The notes: generated from the sequence alone by a model not told the origin. A stretch of DNA of 64,000 nucleotides from Gammaproteobacteria bacterium UBA5078 (GCA_002416505.1 DIAM01000021.1:1-64000), one strand, 5' to 3'. Positions 7,345 to 15,253 are shown, counted from the stretch's first letter. Numbers and translations: made by a program.

Positions 7345-8526
7345 ATGAAAGAAGCAGTCATCGTCGCCACCGCCAGAACGCCAATAGGCAAGGCCTATAG
7401 AGGCGCATTTAACAACACCGACGCGCCGACACTGGGCGGACACGCCATCCGTTCCGCTCTTGCCAAGGCTGGCATCAACCCCGACGAAGTAGACGACGTG
7501 GTCATGGGCTGCGCCATGCAGCAGGGCAGCTCTGGCTACAACATCGGCCGCCTAGCGGGCGTGGCAGCGGGTCTGCCAAGCTCCGTCTCGGGCATGACCA
7601 TGGACCGTCAATGCGCCTCTGGCATGATGGCGATCGCCACTGCCGCCAAGCAGATCATGGTCGACAATATGCCCATCGTGATCGGCGCCGGGCTGGAGTC
7701 CATCTCCCTGGTTCAGAATGAGCATCGCAACAACTACCGCGCCACCGACGCAAATGTTCTAGCCCTGTCGCCCAACGCCTATATGCCCATGCTGCAGACC
7801 GCAGAGATCGTGGCCAAGCGCTACAACATCAGCCGCGACGTGCAGGACGCCTACGCGCTGCAGAGTCAGATGCGCACCGCGGCGGCACAGGCCGCCGGTA
7901 AGTTCGACGACGAGATCGTGCCCATGGCCTCGGTCAAGGGCGTCATGAACAAGGAAACTAAAGAGATCAGCTTCGAGAACACTTTGCTTGGCAAGGACGA
8001 GGGCAACCGGGCAGACACTACGCTGGAAGGCCTCAATGGCCTCAAGCCTGTGATCGAGGGCGGCTGCATCACCGCAGGCAATGCGAGCCAGCTTTCCGAC
8101 GGCGCCTCAGCTGCAGTCTTGATGGATAGCAAATTGGCAGAGCAGCGCGGGCTGCAGCCACTGGGCGCCTATCGCGGCCTAGCCGTTGCGGGCTGCGAGC
8201 CAGACGAGATGGGCATCGGCCCAATCTTCGCGGTGCCCAAGTTGCTCAAGCGCTTCGGCCTGAAGATATCGGACATCGGCCTGTGGGAGCTGAACGAGGC
8301 CTTCGCCGTGCAGGTATTGTACTGCCGCGACAAGCTCGGCATCCCCGATGAGCTATTGAACGTCAACGGCGGCGCGATCTCCATCGGCCATCCCTACGGC
8401 ATGAGCGGCGCCCGCATGGTCGGTCACGCCCTCATCGAGGGTAAGCGCCGTGGCGCCAAATACGTCGTGTGCACGATGTGCATCGGCGGTGGTATGGGCG
8501 CGGCAGGCCTGTTCGAGGTTTATTGA
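7345..8526 (+). CDS. Acetyl-CoA C-acyltransferase (thiolase)
   Basis: A 393-residue thiolase, the normal length of the family. ATG 7345 is chosen over an in-frame ATG at 7327 because AGGGGA lies at 7334-7339 and KEAVIVATARTPIGKA is the usual N terminus. The acylated Cys sits in MDRQCASGMM, the catalytic His in GGAISIGHPYGMSGARM, and the second Cys in CTMCIGGGMGAAGLFE. It catalyses thiolytic cleavage of 3-ketoacyl-CoA or the reverse condensation. It is separate from the fad cluster at 51415-60546 and convergent with a VOC-family gene. Confidence 0.92.
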   Translation: MKEAVIVATARTPIGKAYRGAFNNTDAPTLGGHAIRSALAKAGINPDEVDDVVMGCAMQQGSSGYNIGRLAGVAAGLPSSVSGMTMDRQCASGMMAIATAAKQIMVDNMPIVIGAGLESISLVQNEHRNNYRATDANVLALSPNAYMPMLQTAEIVAKRYNISRDVQDAYALQSQMRTAAAQAAGKFDDEIVPMASVKGVMNKETKEISFENTLLGKDEGNRADTTLEGLNGLKPVIEGGCITAGNASQLSDGASAAVLMDSKLAEQRGLQPLGAYRGLAVAGCEPDEMGIGPIFAVPKLLKRFGLKISDIGLWELNEAFAVQVLYCRDKLGIPDELLNVNGGAISIGHPYGMSGARMVGHALIEGKRRGAKYVVCTMCIGGGMGAAGLFEVY

Positions 8527-8539
8527 TCTATATCTGCGG

Positions 8540-8562
8540 GAGCCTATTTCGCAAATAGGCTC
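8540..8562. terminator. Bidirectional terminator-like hairpin
   Basis: GAGCCTATTT-CGC-AAATAGGCTC makes a perfect 10-bp stem with a 3-nt loop between the convergent thiolase and VOC genes; the VOC stop codon lies inside it. A short T-rich TTCTC follows on the plus strand. Confidence 0.6.
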
Positions 8563-8987
8563 TTCTCGATATCCCGGAATGCCTTGAACTCCAAGGCGTT
8601 GCCGGACGGGTCGAGGAAGAACATCGTGGCCTGTTCCCCGGGCTCGCCCTTGAAACGCACATAGGGCTCGATCACGAAGTCGACGAAGTCCTTCACCTGC
8701 TCTACCAAGGCCTCCCACTGCGCCATCTCCAGCACCACGCCAAAATGCGGCACCGGTACGCCGTGGCCGTCGACATGGTTACCGATCTGACTCACCTTGC
8801 CATCGACCCCAAGCGCGGGATTCACATGCACCACCAGCTGATGCCCTAGCAGATTGAAGTCTATCCACTGCGCGCTACTTCGCCCCTCGGGCAGGCCCAT
8901 CTTCCTACCATAGAAGTCGCGCGCCTCCTCGAGGTTGCGTACCGCAATGGCGAGGTGGAATGGCGATAATTTTGTGTTCTCAAGCAT
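8544..8987 (-). CDS. VOC-family (glyoxalase/dioxygenase-like) protein
   Basis: A 147-residue cytoplasmic protein of the vicinal-oxygen-chelate superfamily. The N-terminal half begins PFHLAIAVRNLEEARDFYG, putting a His at residue ~11. The second half has VPHFGVVLE (His) and ends FFLDPSGNALEFKAF (Glu). These three are the usual metal ligand positions. Members include glyoxalases, extradiol dioxygenases and fosfomycin-resistance enzymes; this one resembles uncharacterised glyoxalase-like proteins and the substrate cannot be assigned. It is convergent with the thiolase. Confidence 0.82.
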   Translation of the reverse strand: MLENTKLSPFHLAIAVRNLEEARDFYGRKMGLPEGRSSAQWIDFNLLGHQLVVHVNPALGVDGKVSQIGNHVDGHGVPVPHFGVVLEMAQWEALVEQVKDFVDFVIEPYVRFKGEPGEQATMFFLDPSGNALEFKAFRDIEKSLFAK

Positions 8988-9215
8988 GTGAATGACCTAA
9001 CTGGATTAAGTTCGCGAAGTGGATAGAAACTACAGCCCCGCGCGCCTCAAAGTCAATATCGCCCCGCTCATCGTCAAGTGGCGGCGATAGCACGCCCCGT
9101 TTATGTGCAGCCGCGCGATTTTCGCCGCACGATAGCGCAGCGCAAGCTAGCCTTGGCCCGAGCGAGTCTTGGCATAAAATCTCTAAGCCATTGTAATTAA
9201 ATGTCTTTTTAAAGT
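8988..9215. other. Upstream region of the porin-nasT-nasS promoter
   Basis: Non-coding, lying between the divergent VOC gene and the porin unit. No GCAC-N7-GTGC site like those at 12434-12466 is present; a GCAC-N11-GTGC at 9090-9108 has the wrong spacing. Activator sites were not otherwise recognised. Confidence 0.3.
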
Positions 9216-9231
9216 TGGCCCACTTCTTGAT
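9216..9231 (+). promoter_or_regulatory. Candidate sigma-54 promoter of the porin-nasT-nasS unit
   Basis: TGGCCCACTTCTTGAT matches the -24/-12 consensus (TGGCACG-N4-TTGCW) at TGGC and TTG with correct 12-bp phasing, but has GA instead of GC at -12. Predicted start near 9241 places the ANTAR leader at the 5' end of the transcript. The weaker -12 element lowers confidence. Confidence 0.45.
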
Positions 9232-9270
9232 AGTACCTAAGCGTAGTACTCTCCAGTAATACTTTTAAAT

Positions 9271-9286
9271 CGGGCAACGATGCCTG
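9271..9286 (+). promoter_or_regulatory. ANTAR-type antiterminator hairpin, porin leader
   Basis: CGGGC (9271-9275) pairs with GCCTG (9282-9286; one G-U pair) around the hexaloop AACGAT, with A at loop position 1 and G at 4, the signature of RNA sites bound by ANTAR proteins. Its 3' strand is also the start of the terminator 5' strand at 9282, so hairpin and terminator exclude each other. An upstream imperfect hairpin, AGTACT/AATACT with loop CTCCAGT (9245-9263), may be the partner stem-loop. Confidence 0.72.
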
Positions 9287-9315
9287 CGACCCTCACGGGA
9301 CGCAGGCTTTTTTTT
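9282..9315 (+). terminator. Leader terminator upstream of the porin gene
   Basis: GCCTGCG (9282-9288) pairs with CGCAGGC (9301-9307); after an A/A mismatch CCC pairs with GGG around the loop TCAC. Eight T follow at 9308-9315. It lies 40 bp before the porin start codon, so transcription must be antiterminated to reach the genes. Confidence 0.85.
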
Positions 9316-9355
9316 GGAAAAAATAAACTACCGCGCAGCGGCACAGAGAACAACC

Positions 9356-10582
9356 ATGACGAGAGAACAAGGCAATCCTTTAACGCTAACGCAAATTGGC
9401 GCGGCAGTATTGAGTATCGGACTAAGTGTGCCAGCTGGCGCGCAATCTCTCGCCGACGATGTCGCAGCGATGATCTCGGGGGGCACTACCCATCTGGCGC
9501 TGCGCTATCGCCTAGAGACCGTGGAGCAAGATAATCTGCTGCGCGATGCCACGGCCTCTACCCTGCGCACGCGGCTTAGTTTTCAAAGTGCCACAGCGAA
9601 CAGTTTTAGCGTCGCGCTAGAGGCCGACTCGATCCTGACCGTTGGCGCGGACCGCTATGACTCCTTCGCACTGGACCGCTATCGCGGCGCCTACTCGGTG
9701 ATCGCCGACCCCGTCGGCAATGAGATCAATGTCGCCGCGCTGCAATACGCGCTCGATGCGGACAGCAGCCTTAGCATCGGCAGGCAACGCCTCAATCACA
9801 CTACCCAGCGTTTCCTCGGTAGCGTGGGCTGGCGCCAGAACGAGCAGACTATGGATGCGCTGAGTTACCACCGCAGCGCCGGTAGTCTCAATGTCGACTA
9901 CAGCTACATCTGGAATGTGAACCGCATCTTTGGCGGCTCCAAGCCCAGCGCCCAGGCCAGCGATCTGGACAGCAACTCCCACGCCCTCAACATCAGCAAC
10001 GCCTATGGCTGGGGCACCATCAGCGGTTTCCTCTATGCCCTAGACTTCGACAACGCCCGCGGCGCATCCTCGATCTCCTATGGCGGCAGCTATAGTGGCA
10101 AGCTGAGCGCCCTGAATCTGTTCGCCAGCTATGCCCATCAGAGCGACTATGGCGACAACCCAAACTCCTATGACGCGGACTACTTCACCGCAGAGGGCAG
10201 CGGCAAGGTGGGCAGCATTACCCTGCTGCTCGGCTACGAGAATCTGGGCAGCGACGCCGGCAATCTCGCGTTCTCGACGCCCCTTGCCACACTGCATAAG
10301 TTTCAGGGCTTCGCCGACAGCTTCCTCAACACCCCGGCCAACGGCATAGAGGATATCTACCTCAGCGCCAGCTCCTCCCTCAACGCGCTCAATCTCTCCA
10401 CCAGCCTGCACCGCTACAATGCGAGCGAAGGCGGTCAGCACTATGGCAATGAATGGGATGTGGTGGCGGGCTATAAGATCAATGCCCACATCAATGTGGA
10501 GGCGAAGGTCGCACTCTATTCGAGTAAGGACTTCGGAGTCGATACAGACAAGTTCTGGCTTAGCGTCAACATGGCATTCTAA
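9356..10582 (+). CDS. Outer-membrane beta-barrel porin (alginate-export-like), nitrate-linked
   Basis: A 408-residue exported protein. ATG 9356 is chosen; an in-frame TTG at 9314 lies inside the terminator T-run and is implausible. A signal peptide ends at VPAGAQS, and the mature part alternates short polar and aromatic strands such as THLALRYRLETVEQ, NVDYSYIWNVNRIFGG and INVEAKVALYSSKDFG, ending in the C-terminal Phe (SVNMAF) expected of barrels. It resembles the alginate-export/porin-like family by pattern. It is the first gene of the unit with nasT and nasS and sits behind an ANTAR leader, so it probably brings nitrate or nitrite across the outer membrane. The substrate is inference from context. 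Confidence 0.78.
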   Translation: MTREQGNPLTLTQIGAAVLSIGLSVPAGAQSLADDVAAMISGGTTHLALRYRLETVEQDNLLRDATASTLRTRLSFQSATANSFSVALEADSILTVGADRYDSFALDRYRGAYSVIADPVGNEINVAALQYALDADSSLSIGRQRLNHTTQRFLGSVGWRQNEQTMDALSYHRSAGSLNVDYSYIWNVNRIFGGSKPSAQASDLDSNSHALNISNAYGWGTISGFLYALDFDNARGASSISYGGSYSGKLSALNLFASYAHQSDYGDNPNSYDADYFTAEGSGKVGSITLLLGYENLGSDAGNLAFSTPLATLHKFQGFADSFLNTPANGIEDIYLSASSSLNALNLSTSLHRYNASEGGQHYGNEWDVVAGYKINAHINVEAKVALYSSKDFGVDTDKFWLSVNMAF

Positions 10583-10628
10583 TTGCTCTACCCTCACTGC
10601 CCCGTTAATCAATTAGGACCGCCAGCTT

Positions 10629-11237
10629 GTGAGTGCAGAAGTAAATAATAAAGTCATACGAGTCATGCTGGTGGACGATCATGCCGAGCGCGCTCGGCTC
10701 GTCGAGGAGCACCTCATCGCCGCTGGCTTCGAGGTGCTCTCGATAATCTCCTCGGCTGCCGGGCTGGTGTTTCAGATCGAACAGCATCAACCCGATGTGG
10801 TGATCATCGACCTGCAGTCTCCGGACCGCGATGTGCTGGAGAGCCTGGCCATCGTCAATCGCCACAGCCCCACGGCGATGGTGATGTTCGCCCACGAGGA
10901 CGATCCCGACTACATCCGCGAGGCGCTGGCCGCCGGCATCAGCACCTATCTCACCGAGGGCCTCAACCCCGCGCGGGTGCGCCCCGTTATTGAGGTAGCG
11001 ATGGCGCAGTTTCGCTCCTTCCAGATGTTGCGCGACGAGTTGGTATCCACGCGCACAGAATTGGAGGATCGCAACTTGATCGAGAAGGCGAAAGGCCTGT
11101 TGATGGCGCAGAAACGCATCAATGAGAACGAGGCTCATCAACTGCTGACAAAACTCGCGATGGACAATAATCAACGCCTGCGCAATGTGGCGCAAACGGT
11201 CGTGGCCACCCTCTCCGCATTCGATATCAGGAAGTGA
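10629..11237 (+). CDS. nasT: NasT, ANTAR-domain antiterminator of nitrate assimilation
   Basis: A 202-residue response-regulator-like protein starting at GTG 10629. Residues ~10-130 form a receiver domain (VMLVDDHAERARLV; VVIIDLQSP carries the Asp at the usual acceptor position), and residues ~140-195 form the ANTAR RNA-binding domain (LIEKAKGLLMAQKRINENEAH, then RNVAQTVV). In Azotobacter, Pseudomonas and Paracoccus, NasT binds leader RNA hairpins and prevents termination unless held by NasS. It sits directly upstream of nasS, the usual order, and both leaders in this window carry suitable RNA sites. Regulation by its own product through the leader at 9271-9315 is likely. Confidence 0.95.
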   Translation: MSAEVNNKVIRVMLVDDHAERARLVEEHLIAAGFEVLSIISSAAGLVFQIEQHQPDVVIIDLQSPDRDVLESLAIVNRHSPTAMVMFAHEDDPDYIREALAAGISTYLTEGLNPARVRPVIEVAMAQFRSFQMLRDELVSTRTELEDRNLIEKAKGLLMAQKRINENEAHQLLTKLAMDNNQRLRNVAQTVVATLSAFDIRK

Positions 11238-11240
11238 ATC

Positions 11241-12425
11241 ATGTCTGACCCCCAACGCCTCCCCAAAGCCGAAATCACCGAACTCGAACTCGGGTATATG
11301 CGCCTAAGCGATGCGGCACCGCTGATCATGGCGAAGGATGCCGGTCTGTTTGCGCGCTATGGCCTCGACGTCTCGCTGCACCGCGAGGTCTCTTGGGCGA
11401 ACCTGCGCGACAAACTAGTGGTGGGCAAACTGGACGCGGCGCAGCTACTCGCACCCCTGCCGATGATGACGAACCTAGGGGCTGGTGGCATTCGCGGCAG
11501 CCTAATGACCGGGCTCGCACTCGGCCTCAATGGCAATGCCATCACTCTGTCGAATCGCGTCTGGGAGTCTCTGGAGCTGGACTATCCAGACAGCGCGCCA
11601 GACCCGCTGCAGGTCGTGCAAAAACTGCGCAGCAAGCTGCAGCAGACTGGCCAATCCATCACGCTAGCCACCGTCCACGCCTTCTCGATGCACACCATCC
11701 TGCTGCGCCGCTGGCTACAGGCCGGTGGCATCGATCTGGACCACGACGTGCGACTGCTCGTCCTGCCCCCCGAGCAGATGTGCGACAGCCTCGCCCGCGG
11801 GGTTATCGATGGCTTCTGCGTCGGCGAGCCTTGGAACACCGTCGCGGTCGAGCAAGGCATAGGCACCGTGGCCGCGAGTGGCTACCACCTGTGGAACAAT
11901 GCGCCGGAGAAGGTGCTAGGGGTAACGGAGCAATGGCATCAGAGCCACCCGGCCACCCATCTACGCCTGCGCCTCGCCATCATGGAGGCCTGCAAGCTGC
12001 TCACCGAGCTCGATGCGCGTGAACATATCGCGCAGGTGATGAGCCAGAAATGTTATTTGGACTTGCCTAAACGTTTACTACTGCCCTCGCTCACAGGACA
12101 GTTTCGCTTCTCCAAGAACGCCGCGCCGGTCTCAATTCCCCAGTTCCATGTGTTCTGGCAGTATCAGGCCGGTTTCCCCTGGCGCTCTCAAGCGCAGTGG
12201 ATACTCAAGCTGAGCGAGCAGCTGCTAGGCAAGACTCTGAGCGAGGAGGAACGGCGCGCGCTAGTACAGCAGTCTTGGCGGCCAGACCTCTACCGCGAGG
12301 CGGCGCGCTGGTTAGGCGAGAATTCACCTAGTCGCGATAGCAAAGCCGAGAATGAGCATTCACAGGAATGGGAATTCGAGCCCGGCATCGTGCTAGGCGC
12401 GGATCGATATCTGGCGCTCCCTTGA
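11241..12425 (+). CDS. nasS: NasS, nitrate-sensing partner of NasT
   Basis: A 394-residue periplasmic-binding-protein fold related to NrtA but without a signal peptide, so it acts in the cytoplasm. It starts 3 bp after nasT with AGGAAG before the ATG. NrtA-like sequence is visible throughout: LGYMRLSDAAPLIMAKDAG, LDAAQLLAPLPMMTNLG, GLNGNAITLSNRVWE and VGEPWNTVAVEQGIG. Known NasS binds NasT when nitrate and nitrite are absent and releases it when they are bound. Comparison with the transporter protein at 12769-14160 shows the same domains, consistent with recruitment of a binding protein as a sensor. Confidence 0.94.
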   Translation: MSDPQRLPKAEITELELGYMRLSDAAPLIMAKDAGLFARYGLDVSLHREVSWANLRDKLVVGKLDAAQLLAPLPMMTNLGAGGIRGSLMTGLALGLNGNAITLSNRVWESLELDYPDSAPDPLQVVQKLRSKLQQTGQSITLATVHAFSMHTILLRRWLQAGGIDLDHDVRLLVLPPEQMCDSLARGVIDGFCVGEPWNTVAVEQGIGTVAASGYHLWNNAPEKVLGVTEQWHQSHPATHLRLRLAIMEACKLLTELDAREHIAQVMSQKCYLDLPKRLLLPSLTGQFRFSKNAAPVSIPQFHVFWQYQAGFPWRSQAQWILKLSEQLLGKTLSEEERRALVQQSWRPDLYREAARWLGENSPSRDSKAENEHSQEWEFEPGIVLGADRYLALP

Positions 12426-12433
12426 GACACAGA

Positions 12434-12466
12434 GCACCGTTTTAGTGCAACGCACCTAAATAGTGC
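12434..12466. promoter_or_regulatory. Two tandem NtrC-type enhancer sites
   Basis: GCAC-N7-GTGC occurs at 12434-12448 and again at 12452-12466, 18 bp apart. This is the half-site spacing of NtrC (consensus TGCAC-N7-GTGCA). They sit about 150-165 bp upstream of the -24 element at 12597, a normal enhancer distance for sigma-54 promoters, and suggest nitrogen-limitation control of the nrt-nir-nas operon. Confidence 0.7.
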
Positions 12467-12596
12467 CCCATAAAGCATCGCGTTTGTGGCGAGTCACACT
12501 GGAAAGGCGCCTAGTGCCCCTAAAACTAAACATCTTATTGGCAGCGCACACCCGCAAACACGCACAGAGGCGCAAAAGCATAGCGAAACACAGAAC

Positions 12597-12612
12597 TGGC
12601 ACAGGCTGTGCA
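12597..12612 (+). promoter_or_regulatory. Sigma-54 promoter of the nrt-nir-nas operon
   Basis: TGGCACAGGCTGTGCA has GG at 12598-12599 and GC at 12610-12611, exactly 12 bp apart as required, with TGGCAC and TGCA matching the consensus. The predicted start near 12623 falls 3 nt before the first leader hairpin. The short dyad GCAC/GTGC inside it is incidental to the promoter. Confidence 0.72.
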
Positions 12613-12625
12613 TTAACTAATTCAT

Positions 12626-12703
12626 GAGTAAGTTGTCCTCTAACTTGCTCCACGCGGATCTGAACTCTCCCCCCGATCAGGATCCGCTGGGTAATGTGGC
12701 CCA
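12626..12703 (+). promoter_or_regulatory. ANTAR-type antitermination leader of nrtA
   Basis: Three adjacent hairpins are visible. The first (12626-12650) has a 9-bp stem GAGTAAGTT/AACTTGCTC and loop GTCCTCT. The second (12654-12687) has stem GCGGATC/GATCCGC. The third (12688-12703) has stem TGGGT/GCCCA around the hexaloop AATGTG, with A at position 1 and G at 4, the ANTAR signature. The 3' strand of the third (GCCCA) is also part of the terminator 5' strand that begins at 12698, so binding by NasT would block termination. Confidence 0.78.
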
Positions 12704-12737
12704 CGTAGTTGTTTAGCAACTCGTGGGCCTTTTTTTT
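12698..12737 (+). terminator. Leader terminator upstream of nrtA
   Basis: GGCCCACG (12698-12705) pairs perfectly with CGTGGGCC (12722-12729), and inside it AGTTG pairs with CAACT around TTTAG. Eight T follow at 12730-12737. It lies 31 bp before the nrtA ATG. Confidence 0.9.
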
Positions 12738-12768
12738 GGCTTAAATTTATGCCTACAAGGAGTTACAC

Positions 12769-14160
12769 ATGCTAGCCGAACAACGCAAGCACAGCTTAGC
12801 CGGGGCGTTCACAAGCGCCAGCCTGTCCCTTTGCATCTTCTCCACGTGCGCCCTTTCCTTGCTCGCAGGCCAAGCATTCGCCCAGACGGGCCCGGCCGAG
12901 AAGGACGAGTTGACCTTCGGCTTCATTAAACTAACAGACATGGCGCCTCTCGCGATCGCCTATGAGAAGGGTTACTTCGAAGACGAGGGCCTGTACGTCA
13001 CACTGCAGGCTCAGGCGAATTGGAAGGTGCTCCTAGACGGCGTGATCGACGGCCAGCTCGACGGCGCCCATATGCTCGCCGGGCAGCCCCTGGCGGCGAC
13101 GATTGGCTACGGCACACAGGCTCATATCGTCACGCCACTTAGCATGGACCTGAATGGCAACGGCATCACCGTGTCCAACAGCATCTGGGAGGCCATGCGC
13201 CCCAATATCCCGATGCAGGCGGACGGCAAGCCCGTGCATCCCATCAAGGCCGATGCCCTCAAGCCCGTGGTCGATGCTTATCGCGCGCGCGGCGAGGCCT
13301 TCAATATGGGCATGGTCTTCCCCGTCTCCACACACAACTATGAGCTGCGTTATTGGCTGGCCGCCGGCGATATCCATCCCGGTTTCTACGCGCCAGAGCG
13401 CGGCGACAGCTCCGGCATGCTAGAGGCGCAGGTGCAGCTATCAGTTACCCCGCCGCCGCAGATGCCGGCCACTCTCGAGGCGGGCACCATACTCGGCTAT
13501 AGCGTCGGCGAGCCCTGGAACCAGCAGGCCATCTTCAAGGGCATCGGCGTCCCCGTGGTGACCGACTATGAGATCTGGAAGAACAACCCAGAGAAGGTCT
13601 TCGGCATGACCGATGCGTTCACCAAGGAGAATCCCAACACCAGCATCCGCATCGTCAAGGCGATGCTGCGCGCGGGTAAATGGCTGGATGACAACGACAA
13701 CGGCAACCGTGCAGAGGCCGCGCGCATCCTCTCCCGCGGCGAGTATGTGGGCGCCGACTACGAGGTCATCGCCAACTCCATGACCGGCACCTTCGAGTAT
13801 GAGAAGGGCGATGCCCGCGAGGTCCCAGACTTCAATGTGTTCTTCCGCCACAACGCTACCTATCCCTACTACTCCGACGCCATCTGGTATCTCACGCAGA
13901 TGCGCCGCTGGGGGCAGATCTCCGAGACCAAGTCGGACCAGTGGTATATCGATCAGGCCAAGTCGGTCTACAAACCGGCCATCTACGAGGCCGCGGCGAA
14001 GGAGCTTATCGCCGAGGGCTATATGAGCGCCGCCGACTTCCCCGACTTCGACACCGAGACTGGCTTTCGTCCCGTGACGGACGAGTTCATCGACGGCATG
14101 CCCTACGACGGCAGCCAGCCCAATGCCTATCTGCAATCCATGAAGATCGGTCTGCAATGA
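12769..14160 (+). CDS. nrtA: Nitrate ABC transporter substrate-binding protein
   Basis: A 463-residue periplasmic protein starting at an ATG preceded by AAGGAG. A long N-terminal signal region ends at GQAFAQ. The mature part follows the NrtA/NasF family: LTFGFIKLTDMAPLAIAYEKG, GQLDGAHMLAGQPLAATIG, DLNGNGITVSNSIWE, STHNYELRYWLAAG and SVGEPWNQQAIFKGIGVP. It binds nitrate (and possibly nitrite) for the NrtBC membrane complex. It is the first gene of an operon that continues through nasA and is reached only when the upstream terminator is overridden. Some organisms call it nasF. Confidence 0.95.
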   Translation: MLAEQRKHSLAGAFTSASLSLCIFSTCALSLLAGQAFAQTGPAEKDELTFGFIKLTDMAPLAIAYEKGYFEDEGLYVTLQAQANWKVLLDGVIDGQLDGAHMLAGQPLAATIGYGTQAHIVTPLSMDLNGNGITVSNSIWEAMRPNIPMQADGKPVHPIKADALKPVVDAYRARGEAFNMGMVFPVSTHNYELRYWLAAGDIHPGFYAPERGDSSGMLEAQVQLSVTPPPQMPATLEAGTILGYSVGEPWNQQAIFKGIGVPVVTDYEIWKNNPEKVFGMTDAFTKENPNTSIRIVKAMLRAGKWLDDNDNGNRAEAARILSRGEYVGADYEVIANSMTGTFEYEKGDAREVPDFNVFFRHNATYPYYSDAIWYLTQMRRWGQISETKSDQWYIDQAKSVYKPAIYEAAAKELIAEGYMSAADFPDFDTETGFRPVTDEFIDGMPYDGSQPNAYLQSMKIGLQ

Positions 14161-14207
14161 GCAGCTTAGTCTTAAACCCAATCCGTAGCGATGTAGGCGA
14201 GGCAGCA

Positions 14208-15233
14208 ATGACCGATACAATCGACAGCACACAGACCAAGCCTGCGGAACAGGAGTCAGCGGCTCTTGCCCCGTGGCGTTATAGCGCGTGGTCTATTCCG
14301 CCGGCGGCGCGGCGCATCTTGCGCGGCACGAGCCTCTCCGTGATCGGCATCCTGTTGTTCATGCTGCTGTGGCAGGCCACGGCGAATAACATCGACACGT
14401 CCTTGGGGAAATTTCCAGGGCCAATCCAAGTTATCTCCCAAGTTCAGAATATGGCCGACGAGTATCAGCGCGAACAACAGCGCCGCGTCGATTTCTATGC
14501 CCGCCAACAGACTCGCAATGACGAATTGCTGCGCAGCGACCCCGGTGCGGAAGTCAGAATTCGCCCCTACACCGGGCGACCGACCTTCCTCAATCAGATC
14601 CTCATTAGCCTCGTGACCGTCGCCTTCGGTTTCGCGCTGGCGATGCTGGTCGCCATTCCCCTAGGAATCGTGTGCGGGCTCAGCGAGACGCTCTATAACG
14701 CCGTGAACCCCCTGATCCAACTGTTCAAACCGGTGTCGCCTCTCGCCTGGCTGCCTCTGGTGACGATGCTGGTCAGCGCGCTCTATGTCTCGGACGACCC
14801 CCTGTTCGAGAAGTCCTTCGTCACCTCCGCCATTACCGTCGCCCTGTGCTGTCTGTGGCCGACGGTCATCAACACCACGGTGGGTGTGGCCAGTGTGGAC
14901 AAGGACCTGATCAATGTCAGCCGCGTGATCTGCCTGCCCACCCACGTGCATATTCGCAAGATCGTGCTGCCCTCCGCGATCCCGCTGATCTTCACCGGCA
15001 TGCGCCTCTCGCTCGCCACGGGCTGGATGGTGTTGATCGCGGCGGAGATGCTGGCGCAGAACCCCGGCCTTGGCAAGTTTATCTGGGATGAGTTTCAGAA
15101 TGGCAGTTCCGATTCCTTGAGCAGGATCATGGTCGCGGTCATCGTGATCGGCTTCATAGGCCTAATTCTGGACAAACTCATGCTCACCGTGCAGCGCTAT
15201 ATCAGCTGGGACAAACAGACGGTCCTGCGCTAA
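14208..15233 (+). CDS. nrtB: Nitrate ABC transporter permease
   Basis: About 341 residues with a BPD-type permease domain. ATG 14208 has GGCGAGG just upstream; an earlier ATG at 14157 overlaps the nrtA stop (ATGA) and would add 17 residues, so either start is possible. After a first membrane helix near residue 45 there is a long periplasmic insert rich in Gln/Arg (EYQREQQRRVDFYARQQ), then five helices with the EAA-type loop SVDKDLINVSRVICLPTH and GMRLSLATGWMVLIAAEML. It forms the membrane channel for nitrate import with NrtA and NrtC. Confidence 0.92.
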   Translation: MTDTIDSTQTKPAEQESAALAPWRYSAWSIPPAARRILRGTSLSVIGILLFMLLWQATANNIDTSLGKFPGPIQVISQVQNMADEYQREQQRRVDFYARQQTRNDELLRSDPGAEVRIRPYTGRPTFLNQILISLVTVAFGFALAMLVAIPLGIVCGLSETLYNAVNPLIQLFKPVSPLAWLPLVTMLVSALYVSDDPLFEKSFVTSAITVALCCLWPTVINTTVGVASVDKDLINVSRVICLPTHVHIRKIVLPSAIPLIFTGMRLSLATGWMVLIAAEMLAQNPGLGKFIWDEFQNGSSDSLSRIMVAVIVIGFIGLILDKLMLTVQRYISWDKQTVLR

Positions 15234-15253
15234 GCGCAAACTTGGAGAACACC

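Noticed and set aside
9090..9108. GCAC-N11-GTGC as an NtrC site upstream of the porin
   Set aside because: The half sites are 11 bp apart instead of 7, so it does not match the sites at 12434-12466.
9314..9355. TTG at 9314 as start of the porin
   Set aside because: It lies in the T-run of the leader terminator and adds a non-signal-like N terminus; ATG 9356 gives a proper signal peptide.
13441..14232. Long open frame on the minus strand opposite nrtA
   Set aside because: It is antisense to a well-supported gene, has no family resemblance and no ribosome-binding site; long shadow frames are common in GC-rich DNA.
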